From: Chelatococcus reniformis
GTDB lineage: Bacteria > Pseudomonadota > Alphaproteobacteria > Rhizobiales > Beijerinckiaceae
Assembly: GCF_014640075.1 (NCBI RefSeq)
Contig: NZ_BMGG01000010.1
Coordinates: 124,001 to 188,000, forward strand
Length of the DNA stretch: 64,000 nucleotides
Direction of reading: 5' to 3'
In this document: piece after piece, positions 24,251-33,820 of the stretch
Position numbering within the stretch: position 1 is the first letter of the stretch
Layout: every line of letters starts with the position of its first letter
The notes under the pieces: model-generated
The model's database searches: none
The model's input: the letters and a program-made list of their open reading frames with translations, nothing else
Told to the model about the DNA's origin: nothing
Translations under genes and position numbers: made by a program

Positions 24251-27004
24251 GTGACAGGGGGGATGATGGCGACGACGATCGACGCTGAGGTCGCCGACGA
24301 TGCGGCCTGCGCCCCTCGCCCATGGCATGCCCAAGCGCCGGCGGAAGTCTGCGCCGCGCTCGAGACCGGCATCGACGGGCTCGATCGCGCCGAGGCGCGG
24401 CGCCGTCTGCACGTGTGGGGTGCCAATCAGTTGCCGGCGGCGGCCCGCATCCACCCGCTGGCGCGCTTTCTCGCCCAGTTCAACAACGCGCTGATCTACT
24501 TTCTGCTTGCCGCCGCGGCGGCAGCCGCAGTCCTGGGGCATCTCGTCGACGGCGTCGTCATCGTGATCGTCGTGCTGATCAACGCGATCGTCGGCTTCAT
24601 CCAGGAGGGCAAGGCCGAGCAAGCCCTGGATTCGATCCGCGACATGATCGCGCCGCATGCTGTCGTCGTGCGCGACGGCGAGCGCCACATCATCGACGCG
24701 CGCGAGATCGTTCCTGGCGACGTCGTCGCCGTCGAGGCCGGCGACAAGGTGCCGGCCGACATCCGGTTGCTGCGGGCCCGCGGCCTGAGCGCGGACGAGG
24801 CGGTTCTCACCGGCGAGTCGGTTCCGGCGGACAAGCGCGAGGACGCGGTCGCAGAGAAGGCGCCGCTCGGCGACCGCTTCTCCATGCTCCATTCGGGGAC
24901 GCTCGTGACCACGGGGCAAGGCTTCGGCATCGCCGTGGCGACGGGTGCCCGGACCGAGATCGGCAGGATCTCGAGCCTCATCGGCAACGTCCAGACGCTC
25001 GTCACGCCTCTGCTGGCGCAGATCAACGACTTCGGCCGGCGCTTCACCTGGTACGTGAGTGGCGCAGCCGTGGCGCTGCTCGTCTTCGCCATGCTCTTCA
25101 GGGGCTACGGCTGGGTCGACGCCCTGATGGTGGTGGTGGCGCTCTCCGTGGGCGTGGTGCCCGAGGGGCTGCCTGCCGTCATCACCATCACGCTGGCGAT
25201 CGGCGTGCGGCGGATGGCGGCTCGCAATGCCGTCGTGCGCCGCCTGCCGGCCGTCGAGACGCTCGGCGCAACGTCGGTGATCTGCTCGGACAAGACCGGC
25301 ACGCTGACCAAGAACGAGATGACCGCGTGCCGGGTGATCACCGCGCGAAGCGTCTCGATGATATCCGGTTCCGGCTATGCGCCGGAGGGCGCCGCGACGG
25401 CGCCCGGCGGCGCTGCTGCGCCCCCTGACGACGTCCGCGATCAACTCGTTCGCGCCGCTCTCCTGTGCAACGATGCCCGCCTCGTCGAGCGCGACGGCCG
25501 CTGGTCGGTGCTCGGCGATCCGATGGAAGGCGCATTGGTGGCGCTCGCCGCGAAGGCCGGGCTGCATCCCGAGGCCGAGCGCGAGACTTGGCCGCGCATT
25601 GACGAGCTCCCGTTCGATGCACAGCATCGTTTCATGGCGACCCTGCACGACGATCCGCGCGGGGGCCGCAGGATCTTTGTGAAGGGCGCCCCGGAGCGCG
25701 TGCTGGCGATGTGCGCGGAGCAGGCGGAGGCGGGCGCGACGGGCCCCGTCGATCCCGCGTCCTGGCAGCGGTGCATCGATCTTGCGGCCGCCGAAGGCGA
25801 GCGCGTGCTGGGCTTCGCGGTCAAGGTGGTCGGCGCCGAGACGGAGCGGCTCACCTTCGAGACGACGGAGACCGGGCTAACCTTTCTCGGCATCGTGGGC
25901 TTCATCGATCCGCCGCGCGAGGAGGCGATCGCCGCCGTGGCGCAATGCCGGGCCGCTGGCATCGCGGTCAAGATGATCACCGGCGACCATGCCGGCACCG
26001 CCGTCGCCATCGCCCGTCAGCTGGCCATCGCAGACGCGCCCAAGGCGATGCAGGGCGCCGAGCTGGACGCGGTCGGTGACGACGACTTGCAGCGGGTGGT
26101 GGACGGCGTGAGCGTCTTCTCGCGCACCACCCCCGAGCACAAGCTCAGGATCGTGCGGGCCCTGCAGGCGAACGGCCACATCGTCGCGATGACCGGCGAC
26201 GGGGTCAACGACGCTCCCGCGCTCAAGCAGGCCGATGTCGGCATTGCCATGGGGCGCAAGGGCACCGAGGCCGCCAAGGAAGCGGCGCAGATGGTGCTGC
26301 TCGACGACAACTTCGCATCCATCGTCGCTGCGGTGCACGAGGGGCGGACCGTCTACGATAACATCCGCAAGGTCATCGGCTGGACCCTGCCCACCAACGG
26401 CGGCGAAGCGCTCTGCATCGTTGTGGCGATCATTCTTGGGCTCGCGCTGCCGATGACGCCCGTCCAGATCCTCTGGATCAATATGATCCTGACGGTCACG
26501 TTGGGGCTGGTGCTCGCCTTCGAGCCGGCCGAGCCCAACGTCATGGGCCGGCCACCGCGCAAGCGCCGTGCCCCGATCCTGTCACGGCTCTTGGTCTGGA
26601 GGATCGTGCTCGTCTCGGTCCTCTTCATGCTCGGTGTCTTCGGCATCTTCCACTATGCCCTGGCCACGGGCCAAAGCGAGGCGACGGCGCGAACCATGGT
26701 CGTCAACACCCTCGTGGTGATGGAGACCTTTTATCTCTTCAACATCCGCTATCTGCACATGACCTCGTTCAGCCTCGTCGGAGCCATGGGGACGCCGGCC
26801 GTACTGGGGGCGGTCGCTGCCGTGATCGTTGCGCAGCTCGCCTTCACCTATGCGCCCTTCATGCACGGCATGTTCGGCAGCGCGCCCGTCGCCTTCGCGG
26901 ATGGGCTGCTGATCGTCGCGATCGGCTTCCTCACCATGGTCGTGCTCGAGCTGGAAAAGATCATCATGCGGCGCATGGCGCCCGCGACGGCGGCGGCGGC
27001 CTGA
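24251..27004 (+). CDS. P-type cation-transporting ATPase (P2-type)
   Basis: A 917-residue P-type ATPase with the N-terminal cation-ATPase domain, TGES actuator loop, phosphorylation motif DKTGTLTKNE with Asp347, hinge TGDGVNDAPALK and about ten membrane helices. The M4 sequence V-V-P-E-G-L-P-A-V-I-T-I is that of the P2 Ca2+ or Na+/K+ type pumps, so export of Ca2+ or another hard cation is likelier than heavy metal. The GTG at 24251 is given; ATGs at 24263 and 24266 right after a GGGGGG run are alternatives. Pairing with a universal stress protein is common in proteobacterial anaerobic or stress loci. Confidence 0.92.
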   Translation: MTGGMMATTIDAEVADDAACAPRPWHAQAPAEVCAALETGIDGLDRAEARRRLHVWGANQLPAAARIHPLARFLAQFNNALIYFLLAAAAAAAVLGHLVDGVVIVIVVLINAIVGFIQEGKAEQALDSIRDMIAPHAVVVRDGERHIIDAREIVPGDVVAVEAGDKVPADIRLLRARGLSADEAVLTGESVPADKREDAVAEKAPLGDRFSMLHSGTLVTTGQGFGIAVATGARTEIGRISSLIGNVQTLVTPLLAQINDFGRRFTWYVSGAAVALLVFAMLFRGYGWVDALMVVVALSVGVVPEGLPAVITITLAIGVRRMAARNAVVRRLPAVETLGATSVICSDKTGTLTKNEMTACRVITARSVSMISGSGYAPEGAATAPGGAAAPPDDVRDQLVRAALLCNDARLVERDGRWSVLGDPMEGALVALAAKAGLHPEAERETWPRIDELPFDAQHRFMATLHDDPRGGRRIFVKGAPERVLAMCAEQAEAGATGPVDPASWQRCIDLAAAEGERVLGFAVKVVGAETERLTFETTETGLTFLGIVGFIDPPREEAIAAVAQCRAAGIAVKMITGDHAGTAVAIARQLAIADAPKAMQGAELDAVGDDDLQRVVDGVSVFSRTTPEHKLRIVRALQANGHIVAMTGDGVNDAPALKQADVGIAMGRKGTEAAKEAAQMVLLDDNFASIVAAVHEGRTVYDNIRKVIGWTLPTNGGEALCIVVAIILGLALPMTPVQILWINMILTVTLGLVLAFEPAEPNVMGRPPRKRRAPILSRLLVWRIVLVSVLFMLGVFGIFHYALATGQSEATARTMVVNTLVVMETFYLFNIRYLHMTSFSLVGAMGTPAVLGAVAAVIVAQLAFTYAPFMHGMFGSAPVAFADGLLIVAIGFLTMVVLELEKIIMRRMAPATAAAA

Positions 27005-27034
27005 GCGGGCGGCCGAACGTCTCGGCGCCCGCTC
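27003..27034. terminator. Hairpin between convergent ATPase and cofE genes
   Basis: GAGCGGGCG (27003-27011) pairs perfectly with CGCCCGCTC (27026-27034), with further inner pairing. There is no T-tract, but it fills the 37-bp convergent gap and could stop transcription from both sides, perhaps with Rho. Confidence 0.4.
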
Positions 27035-27041
27035 CATCGGC

Positions 27042-27845
27042 TCAGGTGAACAGGTCTTCGGCGAGCGGCCGCACCAGGTCCGCGGCGGTCCCACGGGCGG
27101 CGGCCGCGACAGGCAGGCCGCGCACAATGACCAGCGGCAGGCCCTCCGCCGCCTGCCCCATGACGAGGGAGGCCGCGGCGGCGATCTCGTCTCCGGTGCC
27201 GACGACCGTCGAGACCAGGGTCTGGCCGAACAGATCGGGCCGTCCGCGCAGGTCGGCCACGGTGGTGAGGCCGGCCGCGCCGATGCAGGCGCCGCAGGTG
27301 CCCAGGCGCCAGGCGCGGCCGAGGCTGTCGATGATCACCACCGCGACGTCGGCGCCCGTGGCCACGGCAAGGTCGTGGCGCAGCGCCGCGGCGCTGGCGT
27401 CGGGATCACGTGGCAGCAGCAGCACCCGGTCGCCGCCGGCCGAGCCGGGGATGTTGGAATGGTCGATGCCGGCATTGGCGAGAACGAGGCCGAGCCGGTG
27501 ACGGACGATGATCACCCCCGGCCGGCAGCGTACGACGGCGGTCGATTCGGCCAGGATGATCTCGACGAGCCGTGGGTCCTTGCCGCAGACCCCGGCGAGG
27601 TCGCGTGCCTGTGCCGACGGCTCGACCGACGCGAGCTCGACATAGCGGTTCTCAGCTTTGGAGACGATCTTCTGGGCCAGCACGACGACGTCGCCGTCGC
27701 GCAGAGCCAGCTTGTCCGCCGCCAAGGTCGCCAGGATCAGAGGTGCGATCGGCTGGCCCGCCTCCACGAGCGGAAAGCCCGTTGGGGCGAGCAACTCCAT
27801 TCGCACGCCTGTGCGGCGTTCGGACGGAAGCTGGCTGTCACGCAT
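27042..27845 (-). CDS. cofE: F420-0:gamma-glutamyl ligase CofE
   Basis: A 267-residue CofE-family ligase that adds gamma-linked glutamates to F420-0 using GTP. The family blocks are present: D-V-V-V-L-A-Q-K-I-V-S-K-A-E, the nucleotide/metal region with N-A-G-I-D-x-S-N, and D-S-x-G-R-A-W-R-x-G-T. The protein is the single-domain (archaeal-type) form and lacks the nitroreductase-like domain fused in actinobacterial FbiB. The ATG at 27845, with GGAG nine bases upstream, overlaps the livF stop by 8 bp, so the gene is coupled to the ABC transporter operon; an internal ATG at 27800 is the other candidate start. Confidence 0.93.
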   Translation of the reverse strand: MRDSQLPSERRTGVRMELLAPTGFPLVEAGQPIAPLILATLAADKLALRDGDVVVLAQKIVSKAENRYVELASVEPSAQARDLAGVCGKDPRLVEIILAESTAVVRCRPGVIIVRHRLGLVLANAGIDHSNIPGSAGGDRVLLLPRDPDASAAALRHDLAVATGADVAVVIIDSLGRAWRLGTCGACIGAAGLTTVADLRGRPDLFGQTLVSTVVGTGDEIAAAASLVMGQAAEGLPLVIVRGLPVAAAARGTAADLVRPLAEDLFT

Positions 27846-28548
27846 CAACATGAACTCCGAGATAAGCTTGGCGAACGCGATCATCGCATATCAGCGACCT
27901 TCCGCTGCCTTCCAGCGTGATCCGCCCGGTCTCCAATACGTATCCACGGTCTGCGATGGCAAGTGCCGCCTGGACGTTCTGCTCAACGACCAGCACTGTC
28001 ACCCCCTGGCTTCTGATGTCGGCGATGATGGCGAAGATCTGATCGATCAGCAGGGGGGCCAGCCCCATCGACGGCTCGTCCAGAAGCAGCAAGCGTGGCC
28101 GCGCCATCAGCGCTCGCCCGATCGCCAACATCTGCTGCTGCCCACCCGACAGTGTGCCGGCGGCGCGATGGCGGAAGTCGGCCAGCATGGGAAAGGTCAC
28201 GAAGATGCGTGCGAGATCATCGGCGATGGCGCGTCCGCGCGTCCAGGCGCCGACCAGCAGGTTCTCTTCCACGCTGAGCGGGCCGAAGACCTGGCGGCCC
28301 TCCGGAACCTGAACGAGCCCCAGCCGGACGCGGCGGTGTGCCGCGATCCGCTGGATCTCCCGGCCGTCGAACCGGACCCTACCCGCGACGATCGGCTGGA
28401 CGCCGGACAGCGCCTTGAGCAGGGTCGTCTTCCCCGCCCCATTGGAGCCGACCAGCGCGATGATCTCGCCCGCGGCGACATGCAGCGTCACATCGTGCAG
28501 CGCTTCGATGCGCCCGTAGCGGCTGCTCAGGTGCTCAACCGTGAGCAC
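27838..28548 (-). CDS. livF: ABC transporter ATPase LivF type
   Basis: A 236-residue ATPase of the branched-chain amino acid/HAAT family with Walker A GSNGAGKTT, signature LSGGQQQ, Walker B LLLLDEPS and an R-Q-V-F-G-P-L-S-V-E-E-N-L Q-loop region. GTG 28548, preceded by GGGGGAG, gives the usual LivF length; the longer frame adds an Arg-rich tail. It is the penultimate gene of the unit SBP-livH-livM-livG-livF-cofE. Confidence 0.9.
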   Translation of the reverse strand: MLTVEHLSSRYGRIEALHDVTLHVAAGEIIALVGSNGAGKTTLLKALSGVQPIVAGRVRFDGREIQRIAAHRRVRLGLVQVPEGRQVFGPLSVEENLLVGAWTRGRAIADDLARIFVTFPMLADFRHRAAGTLSGGQQQMLAIGRALMARPRLLLLDEPSMGLAPLLIDQIFAIIADIRSQGVTVLVVEQNVQAALAIADRGYVLETGRITLEGSGRSLICDDRVRQAYLGVHVDA

Positions 28549-29323
28549 GCGACGTCTCCCCCGGCTTCGCCGTCCCAAGGTAAGCTTCGATCACGGCCGG
28601 GTTGTTACGGATCTCGCTCGGCGTTCCTTCGGCCAGCGTCATGCCGCGGTTGAGCACGTGGATGCGGTCGGCGAGCGTCATCACGAAACCCATGTCGTGC
28701 TCGACAAGCATGACGGTCATGCCCGAGCCCGCGATCTTGCGGATCACGTGGGCGATCTCAGCCGTCTCCACCGCATTGCAGCCGGCAACCGGCTCATCGA
28801 GCATGATCACCGAAGGGCGAGTCGCCAGCGCCCGGGCGATCTCGAGGCGCTTCAGCACCCCGTAGGGCAACTCGCCCGCTGGCTGATCGCCCAGCCCCGA
28901 CAGACCGACGAGGTCGAGAAGCTCCTCAGCGAGCTTGCGGCTCTCGGCGTTCTGCCGATGCACCATGGGCAGGCCCAGGAAATCGAGCAGCGGGTTGCGC
29001 CGCTCGTGCAGGTGACGGCCCACCATGACGTTTTCGGCGGCGCTCATGCGAAAGAAGATCTGCAAATTCTGAAAGGTGCGGGTGAGACCTTTGCGCGCCA
29101 ATTCGTGAGGAAGCGCGCCGGTGATGGTCTTGCCGTTGAAGCGGATGCGACCGTCCGTGCAGGCGTAGACCCCGCTGACGACATTGAACAGTGTGGTCTT
29201 ACCGGCCCCGTTCGGCCCAATGAGGGCGAAGATCTCGCCGGGGGGAACGTCGAAGCTGACGTCCGACAGGGCGACCAGGCCGCCGAAGCGGATGCTGACA
29301 TGCTCGACTGAAATCGCGCTCAC
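28535..29323 (-). CDS. livG: ABC transporter ATPase LivG type
   Basis: A 262-residue ATPase with Walker A GPNGAGKTT, LivG-specific L-T-R-T-F-Q-N-L-Q-I-F and a C-terminal A-E-G-T-P-x-E-I-R-N-N-P-x-V-I-x-A-Y-L-G segment. The usual ABC signature L-S-G-G is replaced by P-A-G-E-L-P-Y-G, and the D-loop A-G-C-N shows the family variant. GTG 29323 overlaps the livM stop by 4 bp. The longer upstream frame lies antisense to nothing useful and overlaps livM. Confidence 0.9.
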   Translation of the reverse strand: MSAISVEHVSIRFGGLVALSDVSFDVPPGEIFALIGPNGAGKTTLFNVVSGVYACTDGRIRFNGKTITGALPHELARKGLTRTFQNLQIFFRMSAAENVMVGRHLHERRNPLLDFLGLPMVHRQNAESRKLAEELLDLVGLSGLGDQPAGELPYGVLKRLEIARALATRPSVIMLDEPVAGCNAVETAEIAHVIRKIAGSGMTVMLVEHDMGFVMTLADRIHVLNRGMTLAEGTPSEIRNNPAVIEAYLGTAKPGETSRAHG

Positions 29324-30264
29324 GCCGCTCCCCGCAGCAGCCAGGATTGCAGGCTCGGAATGACGCCCCGGCGCAGCGCGATCATCAGCACCATCAGGAT
29401 GGCCCCGAGGATGGCATGCTCGAACTCGTGAAATGAGGTGAGCGCCTGCGGCAGCACCACCAGCACCGCCGCACCTAGCACGCTGCCCAGGATCGAGCCG
29501 AGGCCGCCCAGCACGGCCATGGCGACGAACTCGATCGATCGCAGGATGCCGCCCGTGACCGGTGTCACGTGGCCGTCGAACAACGCAAGAAAGGCGCCAG
29601 CGGTTGCGGCGTAGATGGCCGAAATGACGAACACGAGCAGTTTGTAGCGCGCGACGTCGATGCCGAGTACGCCGGCGGCGACCTCGCTGTCGTGTATGGC
29701 ACGCAACGCCCGGCCCGTCGGGCTGGACAGCAGGTTCGCGGCGCCCAGCATGGCCACGATCAGCGTGATGCCGGCCACCCAGTACCAGTTGGCGACGCCG
29801 CTGACACGCCAGCTGCCGATCCACAGGCGAGCCACCTGCATGCCGTCAGGGCCGCCGGTCCAGGCGATTTCGTTGGTGATGACGATCGAGACGATGACGC
29901 CCAGTCCAAGCGTTGCGACGGCAAGGTGGTAGCCCTTGAAGCGCAGGATCGGCTTGCCGACGCCATAGGCGACGACGCCGGTCAGGACGATGCCGGCCAG
30001 CATCGATGCGAGGGTGGGCAGGCCCAGGTGAGCCGGACCGATGGCGGACGCATAGGCCCCCATGGCGAAGAAGGCCGCGTGACCGAGACTGATCTGGCCG
30101 GCATAGCCCATCAGCAGATTGAGCCCGACGACAACGAGCGCGTTGATGAAAACCAGCGTCGCCAGGCGCAAGTAGAAGGGGGATGGCACCAGCAGAGGCA
30201 CCATGACCACCACCACCGCAAGGGCGAATGCTGGCGCATACGGATTGGCGAGGATCCGGCGCAT
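29320..30264 (-). CDS. livM: ABC transporter permease LivM type
   Basis: A 314-residue inner-membrane permease of the LivM family with eight or more hydrophobic helices and the G-Y-A-G-Q-I-S-L-G-H-A-A-F signature (about residues 53-65). The cytoplasmic coupling loop contains R-A-L-x-A-I-x-D-S-E-x-A-A. It partners the LivH protein encoded 3 bp upstream. Confidence 0.92.
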   Translation of the reverse strand: MRRILANPYAPAFALAVVVVMVPLLVPSPFYLRLATLVFINALVVVGLNLLMGYAGQISLGHAAFFAMGAYASAIGPAHLGLPTLASMLAGIVLTGVVAYGVGKPILRFKGYHLAVATLGLGVIVSIVITNEIAWTGGPDGMQVARLWIGSWRVSGVANWYWVAGITLIVAMLGAANLLSSPTGRALRAIHDSEVAAGVLGIDVARYKLLVFVISAIYAATAGAFLALFDGHVTPVTGGILRSIEFVAMAVLGGLGSILGSVLGAAVLVVLPQALTSFHEFEHAILGAILMVLMIALRRGVIPSLQSWLLRGAA

Positions 30265-30267
30265 GGG

Positions 30268-31140
30268 TCAGACCCGCTCGACGGCCCGGCCGCCAAGGAT
30301 CCCCTGGGGCCGCAGGAATAGAACACCGAGGAGCACGACGAAGGCGAAGACATCCTTGTACTGCGAGGAGATGTAGCCAGCGCCAACGGCCTCCAGCAAT
30401 CCGATCATCAGCCCGCCGAGAACTGGACCGGCCGGGTGGGTGAGGCCGCCGAGCACGGCTGCGGCGAAGCCTTTGACCGCCAGCAGCGTCCCCACGTCGA
30501 AGCTGGTGAGCGTGATCGGCGTGATGAGGATGCCGCCGAGCGCTCCGATCAGCGCCGATATGGCAAAGGTGAGGCCCACGATGACCCGTGGGTTGATGCC
30601 GGCAAGCTGCGCCGCGAGCCGGTTGGCGGCGGTCGCGCGGATGCCGCGACCCAGCTTGGTCATGCGCAGGAACAGCCAAAGGGTCAGGACGATCGCGACG
30701 CTGCCGGCCATCACGACGAGGCCCTGTGTCTGTACCGAGGCGCCGCCGAGGTCGAGCGTCGGCGTTGCGAGCAGCGGTGGCAGGGTGTGGAATTCCTTTC
30801 CCATGCCGACCGAGGCGAGCCCGCGGATGAAGATCGAGGCGCCTATGGTGATGATGATGACGACGATGGGGCTTGCATCGCGCGCCGGCGCTACGGCGAG
30901 CCCGTAGAGCAGGATGCCGGTCACGACCGTCGCGACGATGGCAAGCGATGCGGCGGGCAGAGGAGCCAGCCCCGCTGCTACCGCCGTCGCCGAGATCATG
31001 CCGCCCAGCATGACGAACTCGCCCTGGGCGAAGTTGACGACCTCGGAGGAGCTGTAGACCAACGTGAAACCGATGGCGACGAGCGCATATATGGCGCCGA
31101 CGGTCAGGCCGGAGAAGAGGATCTGCAGGGCCGTGGCCAT
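30268..31140 (-). CDS. livH: ABC transporter permease LivH type
   Basis: A 290-residue LivH-family permease with the N-terminal G-L-T-V-G-A-I-Y-A-L-V-A-I-G-F-T segment, N-F-A-Q-G-E-F-V-M-L-G and the R-A-T-A-A-N coupling region. It lies 10 bp downstream of the binding-protein gene and forms the channel with LivM. Confidence 0.92.
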   Translation of the reverse strand: MATALQILFSGLTVGAIYALVAIGFTLVYSSSEVVNFAQGEFVMLGGMISATAVAAGLAPLPAASLAIVATVVTGILLYGLAVAPARDASPIVVIIITIGASIFIRGLASVGMGKEFHTLPPLLATPTLDLGGASVQTQGLVVMAGSVAIVLTLWLFLRMTKLGRGIRATAANRLAAQLAGINPRVIVGLTFAISALIGALGGILITPITLTSFDVGTLLAVKGFAAAVLGGLTHPAGPVLGGLMIGLLEAVGAGYISSQYKDVFAFVVLLGVLFLRPQGILGGRAVERV

Positions 31141-31150
31141 GGTCGGATGA

Positions 31151-32290
31151 TCAGTCCACCACTGCCCACTTGCCGCGTTTGACCTCGAGCATGCGGAAGG
31201 CGGAGAGATCGATGCCCAGATGATCGGTGGGCGACATGGTGATGATGCCGACGGTGGCCACGTAGCCCTTGGTCTTCTCCAACTGATCGCGCACCTTGGC
31301 CGGATCGGCGCTGCCGGCCCGCTTCATGGCGTCGACGAGCAGTAGGAGGCCGTCGTGGGCATAGCCCCCGAAGGTGCCCACAGGCTTGCCGGTCGCCTTT
31401 TCGATCACCGCCGTATAGTCGAGCAGGACCTTCTTCTGCGGATCGCTGTCCGGCAGTTGCTCGGCGACCAGGAGCGATGGTCCGGGTAGTCGCACCCCCT
31501 CCGCCGCCGGCCCGGCGAGCTCCAGGTAGCCCTGTGTCGCGGCGCCGTGGCTCTGGTATAGCGGCATGCCCAGGTTGATCTGGGCAGCGTTCCGGGTGAC
31601 GATCGCCGGCCCCTGGCCGATGTCTGCGTTGATGACCGCCTTGAGGCCAGGCAGCGCCTTGATGCGGGTGAGTTGGGCCGTCATGTCGCTGTCACGCGGC
31701 CCGTAGCTCTCCTCGGCGAGAATCTTGATGCCGTACTGGCCGGCCACTGACCTGCATTGCGTCACCATCGACTTGGCGTAGCCGCCCTGTCCGGCGATGA
31801 AGGCGGCATTGGTGAGGCCGCGCTGCTTGAGATCGGTAAAGATCTTGGCGCAGGCCATGCGGTCCGTGTGGGGTGGCTTGAACACCCATTTGCGGACCGG
31901 ATCGATGATGTCGACGCCGCCCGACAACGATACGAAGGGGATGCCTGCTTCCTCGAACACGGGGATCATCGCCAGGGAGTTGCCGGTGCCGGTGCCGCCG
32001 ACAACGGCGACGACCTGATCCTGCTCGACGAGACGCGTGGCGAACGTGCGCGAGTTGCTGGCGTCGCTCCCGTCGTCGTAGATGATCAGACGGATCTTCT
32101 CGCCGTTCACGCCGCCCGCATCGTTGATGCGCTTTGCATAGACCTCGAGTGTCTGCTTTTCGGGCTCGCCCAGGAACGAGGCCGGTCCGGTCGTCGACAG
32201 GACGCTGCCGATGAGGATCTCGCTCCGCGCCGCAGTCGCGAGCCCGGGAGCCATGAGGACAGCGCACACCAATGCCCGGATCGGCTTCAT
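31151..32290 (-). CDS. ABC transporter substrate-binding protein (LivK/HAAT type)
   Basis: A 379-residue periplasmic binding protein with an N-terminal signal peptide (residues 1 to about 23) and the family's I-L-I-G-S-V-L-S-x-T-G-P-A-S-F-L-G, G-G-V-N-G-x-K-I-R-L and V-V-G-G-T-G-T-G-x-S segments. GGGAGGAACG precedes the ATG at 32290. It heads the minus-strand transporter operon that ends in cofE. Given the PaaK-like CoA ligase across the divergent promoter, an aromatic or other carboxylate is a reasonable ligand, but this is inference. Confidence 0.88.
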   Translation of the reverse strand: MKPIRALVCAVLMAPGLATAARSEILIGSVLSTTGPASFLGEPEKQTLEVYAKRINDAGGVNGEKIRLIIYDDGSDASNSRTFATRLVEQDQVVAVVGGTGTGNSLAMIPVFEEAGIPFVSLSGGVDIIDPVRKWVFKPPHTDRMACAKIFTDLKQRGLTNAAFIAGQGGYAKSMVTQCRSVAGQYGIKILAEESYGPRDSDMTAQLTRIKALPGLKAVINADIGQGPAIVTRNAAQINLGMPLYQSHGAATQGYLELAGPAAEGVRLPGPSLLVAEQLPDSDPQKKVLLDYTAVIEKATGKPVGTFGGYAHDGLLLLVDAMKRAGSADPAKVRDQLEKTKGYVATVGIITMSPTDHLGIDLSAFRMLEVKRGKWAVVD

Positions 32291-32647
32291 CGTTCCTCCC
32301 TGTCGTTCTTGCGCACCGCGTTATGACGGCGAACTGCCGATGCCGGCTGTGGGCGGACGCCTGAAGAGCGAAGCTCGGCTCAGGCCGCCTGCCACCCATG
32401 AGGATGCGCAGTGGAGACCGTTTGGGGAGGACCAAAACTCTCCATGAAAGGGACGGTTTCAATCACGTCGGGCGCTTGCCCCGTGACAAACTTTACGCCC
32501 AGCCAAGCGCGCGATAGGCTGAAACTGACAGCGAGGGTCATGCGATAGCTTGCGGCCGCAAGGAGCACGGCATGTGGGCGCAAGCTTGGAGCGCTGAATG
32601 GCTGATGAATAAAGCTCGGCGTGCCGGAGCAACAGTAGGATGAGCCG
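32291..32647. promoter_or_regulatory. Divergent control region, SBP and AraC genes
   Basis: 357 bp between the divergent binding-protein and AraC genes, with no ORF. It contains an inverted repeat TTTGG-N6-CCAAA (32421-32436) and CTGAAACTGACAG at 32519-32531, a loose dyad. Either might bind the AraC protein, but neither recurs enough for me to be sure. Confidence 0.35.
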
Positions 32648-33670
32648 GTGCCGACATCCTGCTCCCACTATTTCGGCGAAACCATCCGCGGCGCGCAACG
32701 CGTCGGTATCGACGGGGAACTGCTCCTCGCCAACGTCGGGCTGACACGCGAACAGGTGTTCGATCCGCAGTGGCGCGGGAATGTGGAGCTGCTGGCCCGT
32801 CTTGTCCAACTGGTCTGGTTCGCGACCAAGGACGAGTTCATGGGACTCGTCGGCCGGCCCGCCAAGCTCGGCACGTTCGCCATGATGGCGCATTGCATCA
32901 TCGCCGAGCCGTCGCTCGATGCCGCGATCAGAAAAGGCGTCCTCTTCTACGACCTGTTCACAGACGATCTGAAGATGAGCCTTGATGTCAAGGGCGATAC
33001 TGCAATTTTTACCGTCAAATTCGAGCATCCAGAGCTCGATCCCGAACACTACTTTCTCGAATTCTGGCTGATGATCTGGTACCGCATGATCAGCTGGATG
33101 GGTGGGGGACTGCCGCCCCTGTTGCGTGCCACCTTCGCCTATCCGCGGCCGGGCAAGTACGTAGAGGAGCTGAAGCACGTCTTCCGTTGTGGCTATCTCT
33201 TCGATGCGCCGACCACATCGCTCTGGTTCGACGCGCGCTTTCTGCGGCAGCCGGTGGTGCGCAGCCGCGATGAGCTGAAGCGCTTTCTCTCCGTCGCACC
33301 GCTCGGCTTCATGATGATGCCGGAGGACGAGGCGAGCCTGTCGCGCAGGGTTCGCAGCATGTTGCTGGCCGGTGGCACCCTGCCGCTCAACTTTCCGACC
33401 TTCGAAGAGGTGGCTACAGCGATGCGGACCAACGAGCAGACGCTGCGGCGGCGGCTGAAGCAGGAGCTGACTTCGTACAGAACCATCAAGGAGTATATCC
33501 GGCGCGACCTCGCTATCCAGAAGCTGATGGAGAGCCGGCTGCCAGTGCAGGAGATCGCTTATCTGCTCGGTTACTCGGAGCCTCGCGCCTTCACGCGCGC
33601 CTTCCAGCAATGGACCGGTTCCAGCCCGATCCGGTACCGCACGCGCCTGCACCAGCAGTTTCGACCCTGA
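32648..33670 (+). CDS. AraC family regulator (OruR/arabinose-binding-like N domain)
   Basis: A 340-residue AraC/XylS regulator. The N-terminal 220 residues match the family's 'AraC-type arabinose-binding' domain, with the conserved F-x-R-x-x-L-x-Y-x-L-x-x-D-x-x-x-x-L pattern (here Y-D-L-F-T-D-D), and the C-terminal double HTH includes Q-T-L-R-R-R-L-K-Q-E-L and the second helix I-A-Y-L-L-G-Y-S-E-P-R-A-F-T-R-A-F. GTG 32648 is preceded by AGGATG. It is divergent from the transporter operon and upstream of the CoA ligase, so it probably controls both in response to the imported compound. Confidence 0.85.
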   Translation: MPTSCSHYFGETIRGAQRVGIDGELLLANVGLTREQVFDPQWRGNVELLARLVQLVWFATKDEFMGLVGRPAKLGTFAMMAHCIIAEPSLDAAIRKGVLFYDLFTDDLKMSLDVKGDTAIFTVKFEHPELDPEHYFLEFWLMIWYRMISWMGGGLPPLLRATFAYPRPGKYVEELKHVFRCGYLFDAPTTSLWFDARFLRQPVVRSRDELKRFLSVAPLGFMMMPEDEASLSRRVRSMLLAGGTLPLNFPTFEEVATAMRTNEQTLRRRLKQELTSYRTIKEYIRRDLAIQKLMESRLPVQEIAYLLGYSEPRAFTRAFQQWTGSSPIRYRTRLHQQFRP

Positions 33671-33820
33671 GCCATGCGTCACGCCGCCGCGAGGCTCGCC
33701 TTGACCGGTCAGGTGAGCTCGCGCGTCAGTTTTCGTCCTGTCCGGCCCGTGCCGGCGGCCCATAGAATCACGGCCAAAGATCCCGGACCGACGACGAACG
33801 GTGCGGGCCGGGAGGATATA

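Noticed and set aside
23357-25648. Minus-strand frame of 763 codons opposite the Usp and ATPase genes
   Set aside because: Low-complexity His/Arg/Gln-rich reading antisense to two genes with clear catalytic motifs.
32519-32531. CTGAAACTGACAG as another GntR operator
   Set aside because: The spacing between arms differs and no TTGAC is at the fixed distance; it is listed only as a loose dyad near the AraC gene.
33674-33820. Upstream ATG start for paaK
   Set aside because: The added 49 residues are not family-like and GGAGG is ideally placed for GTG 33821.
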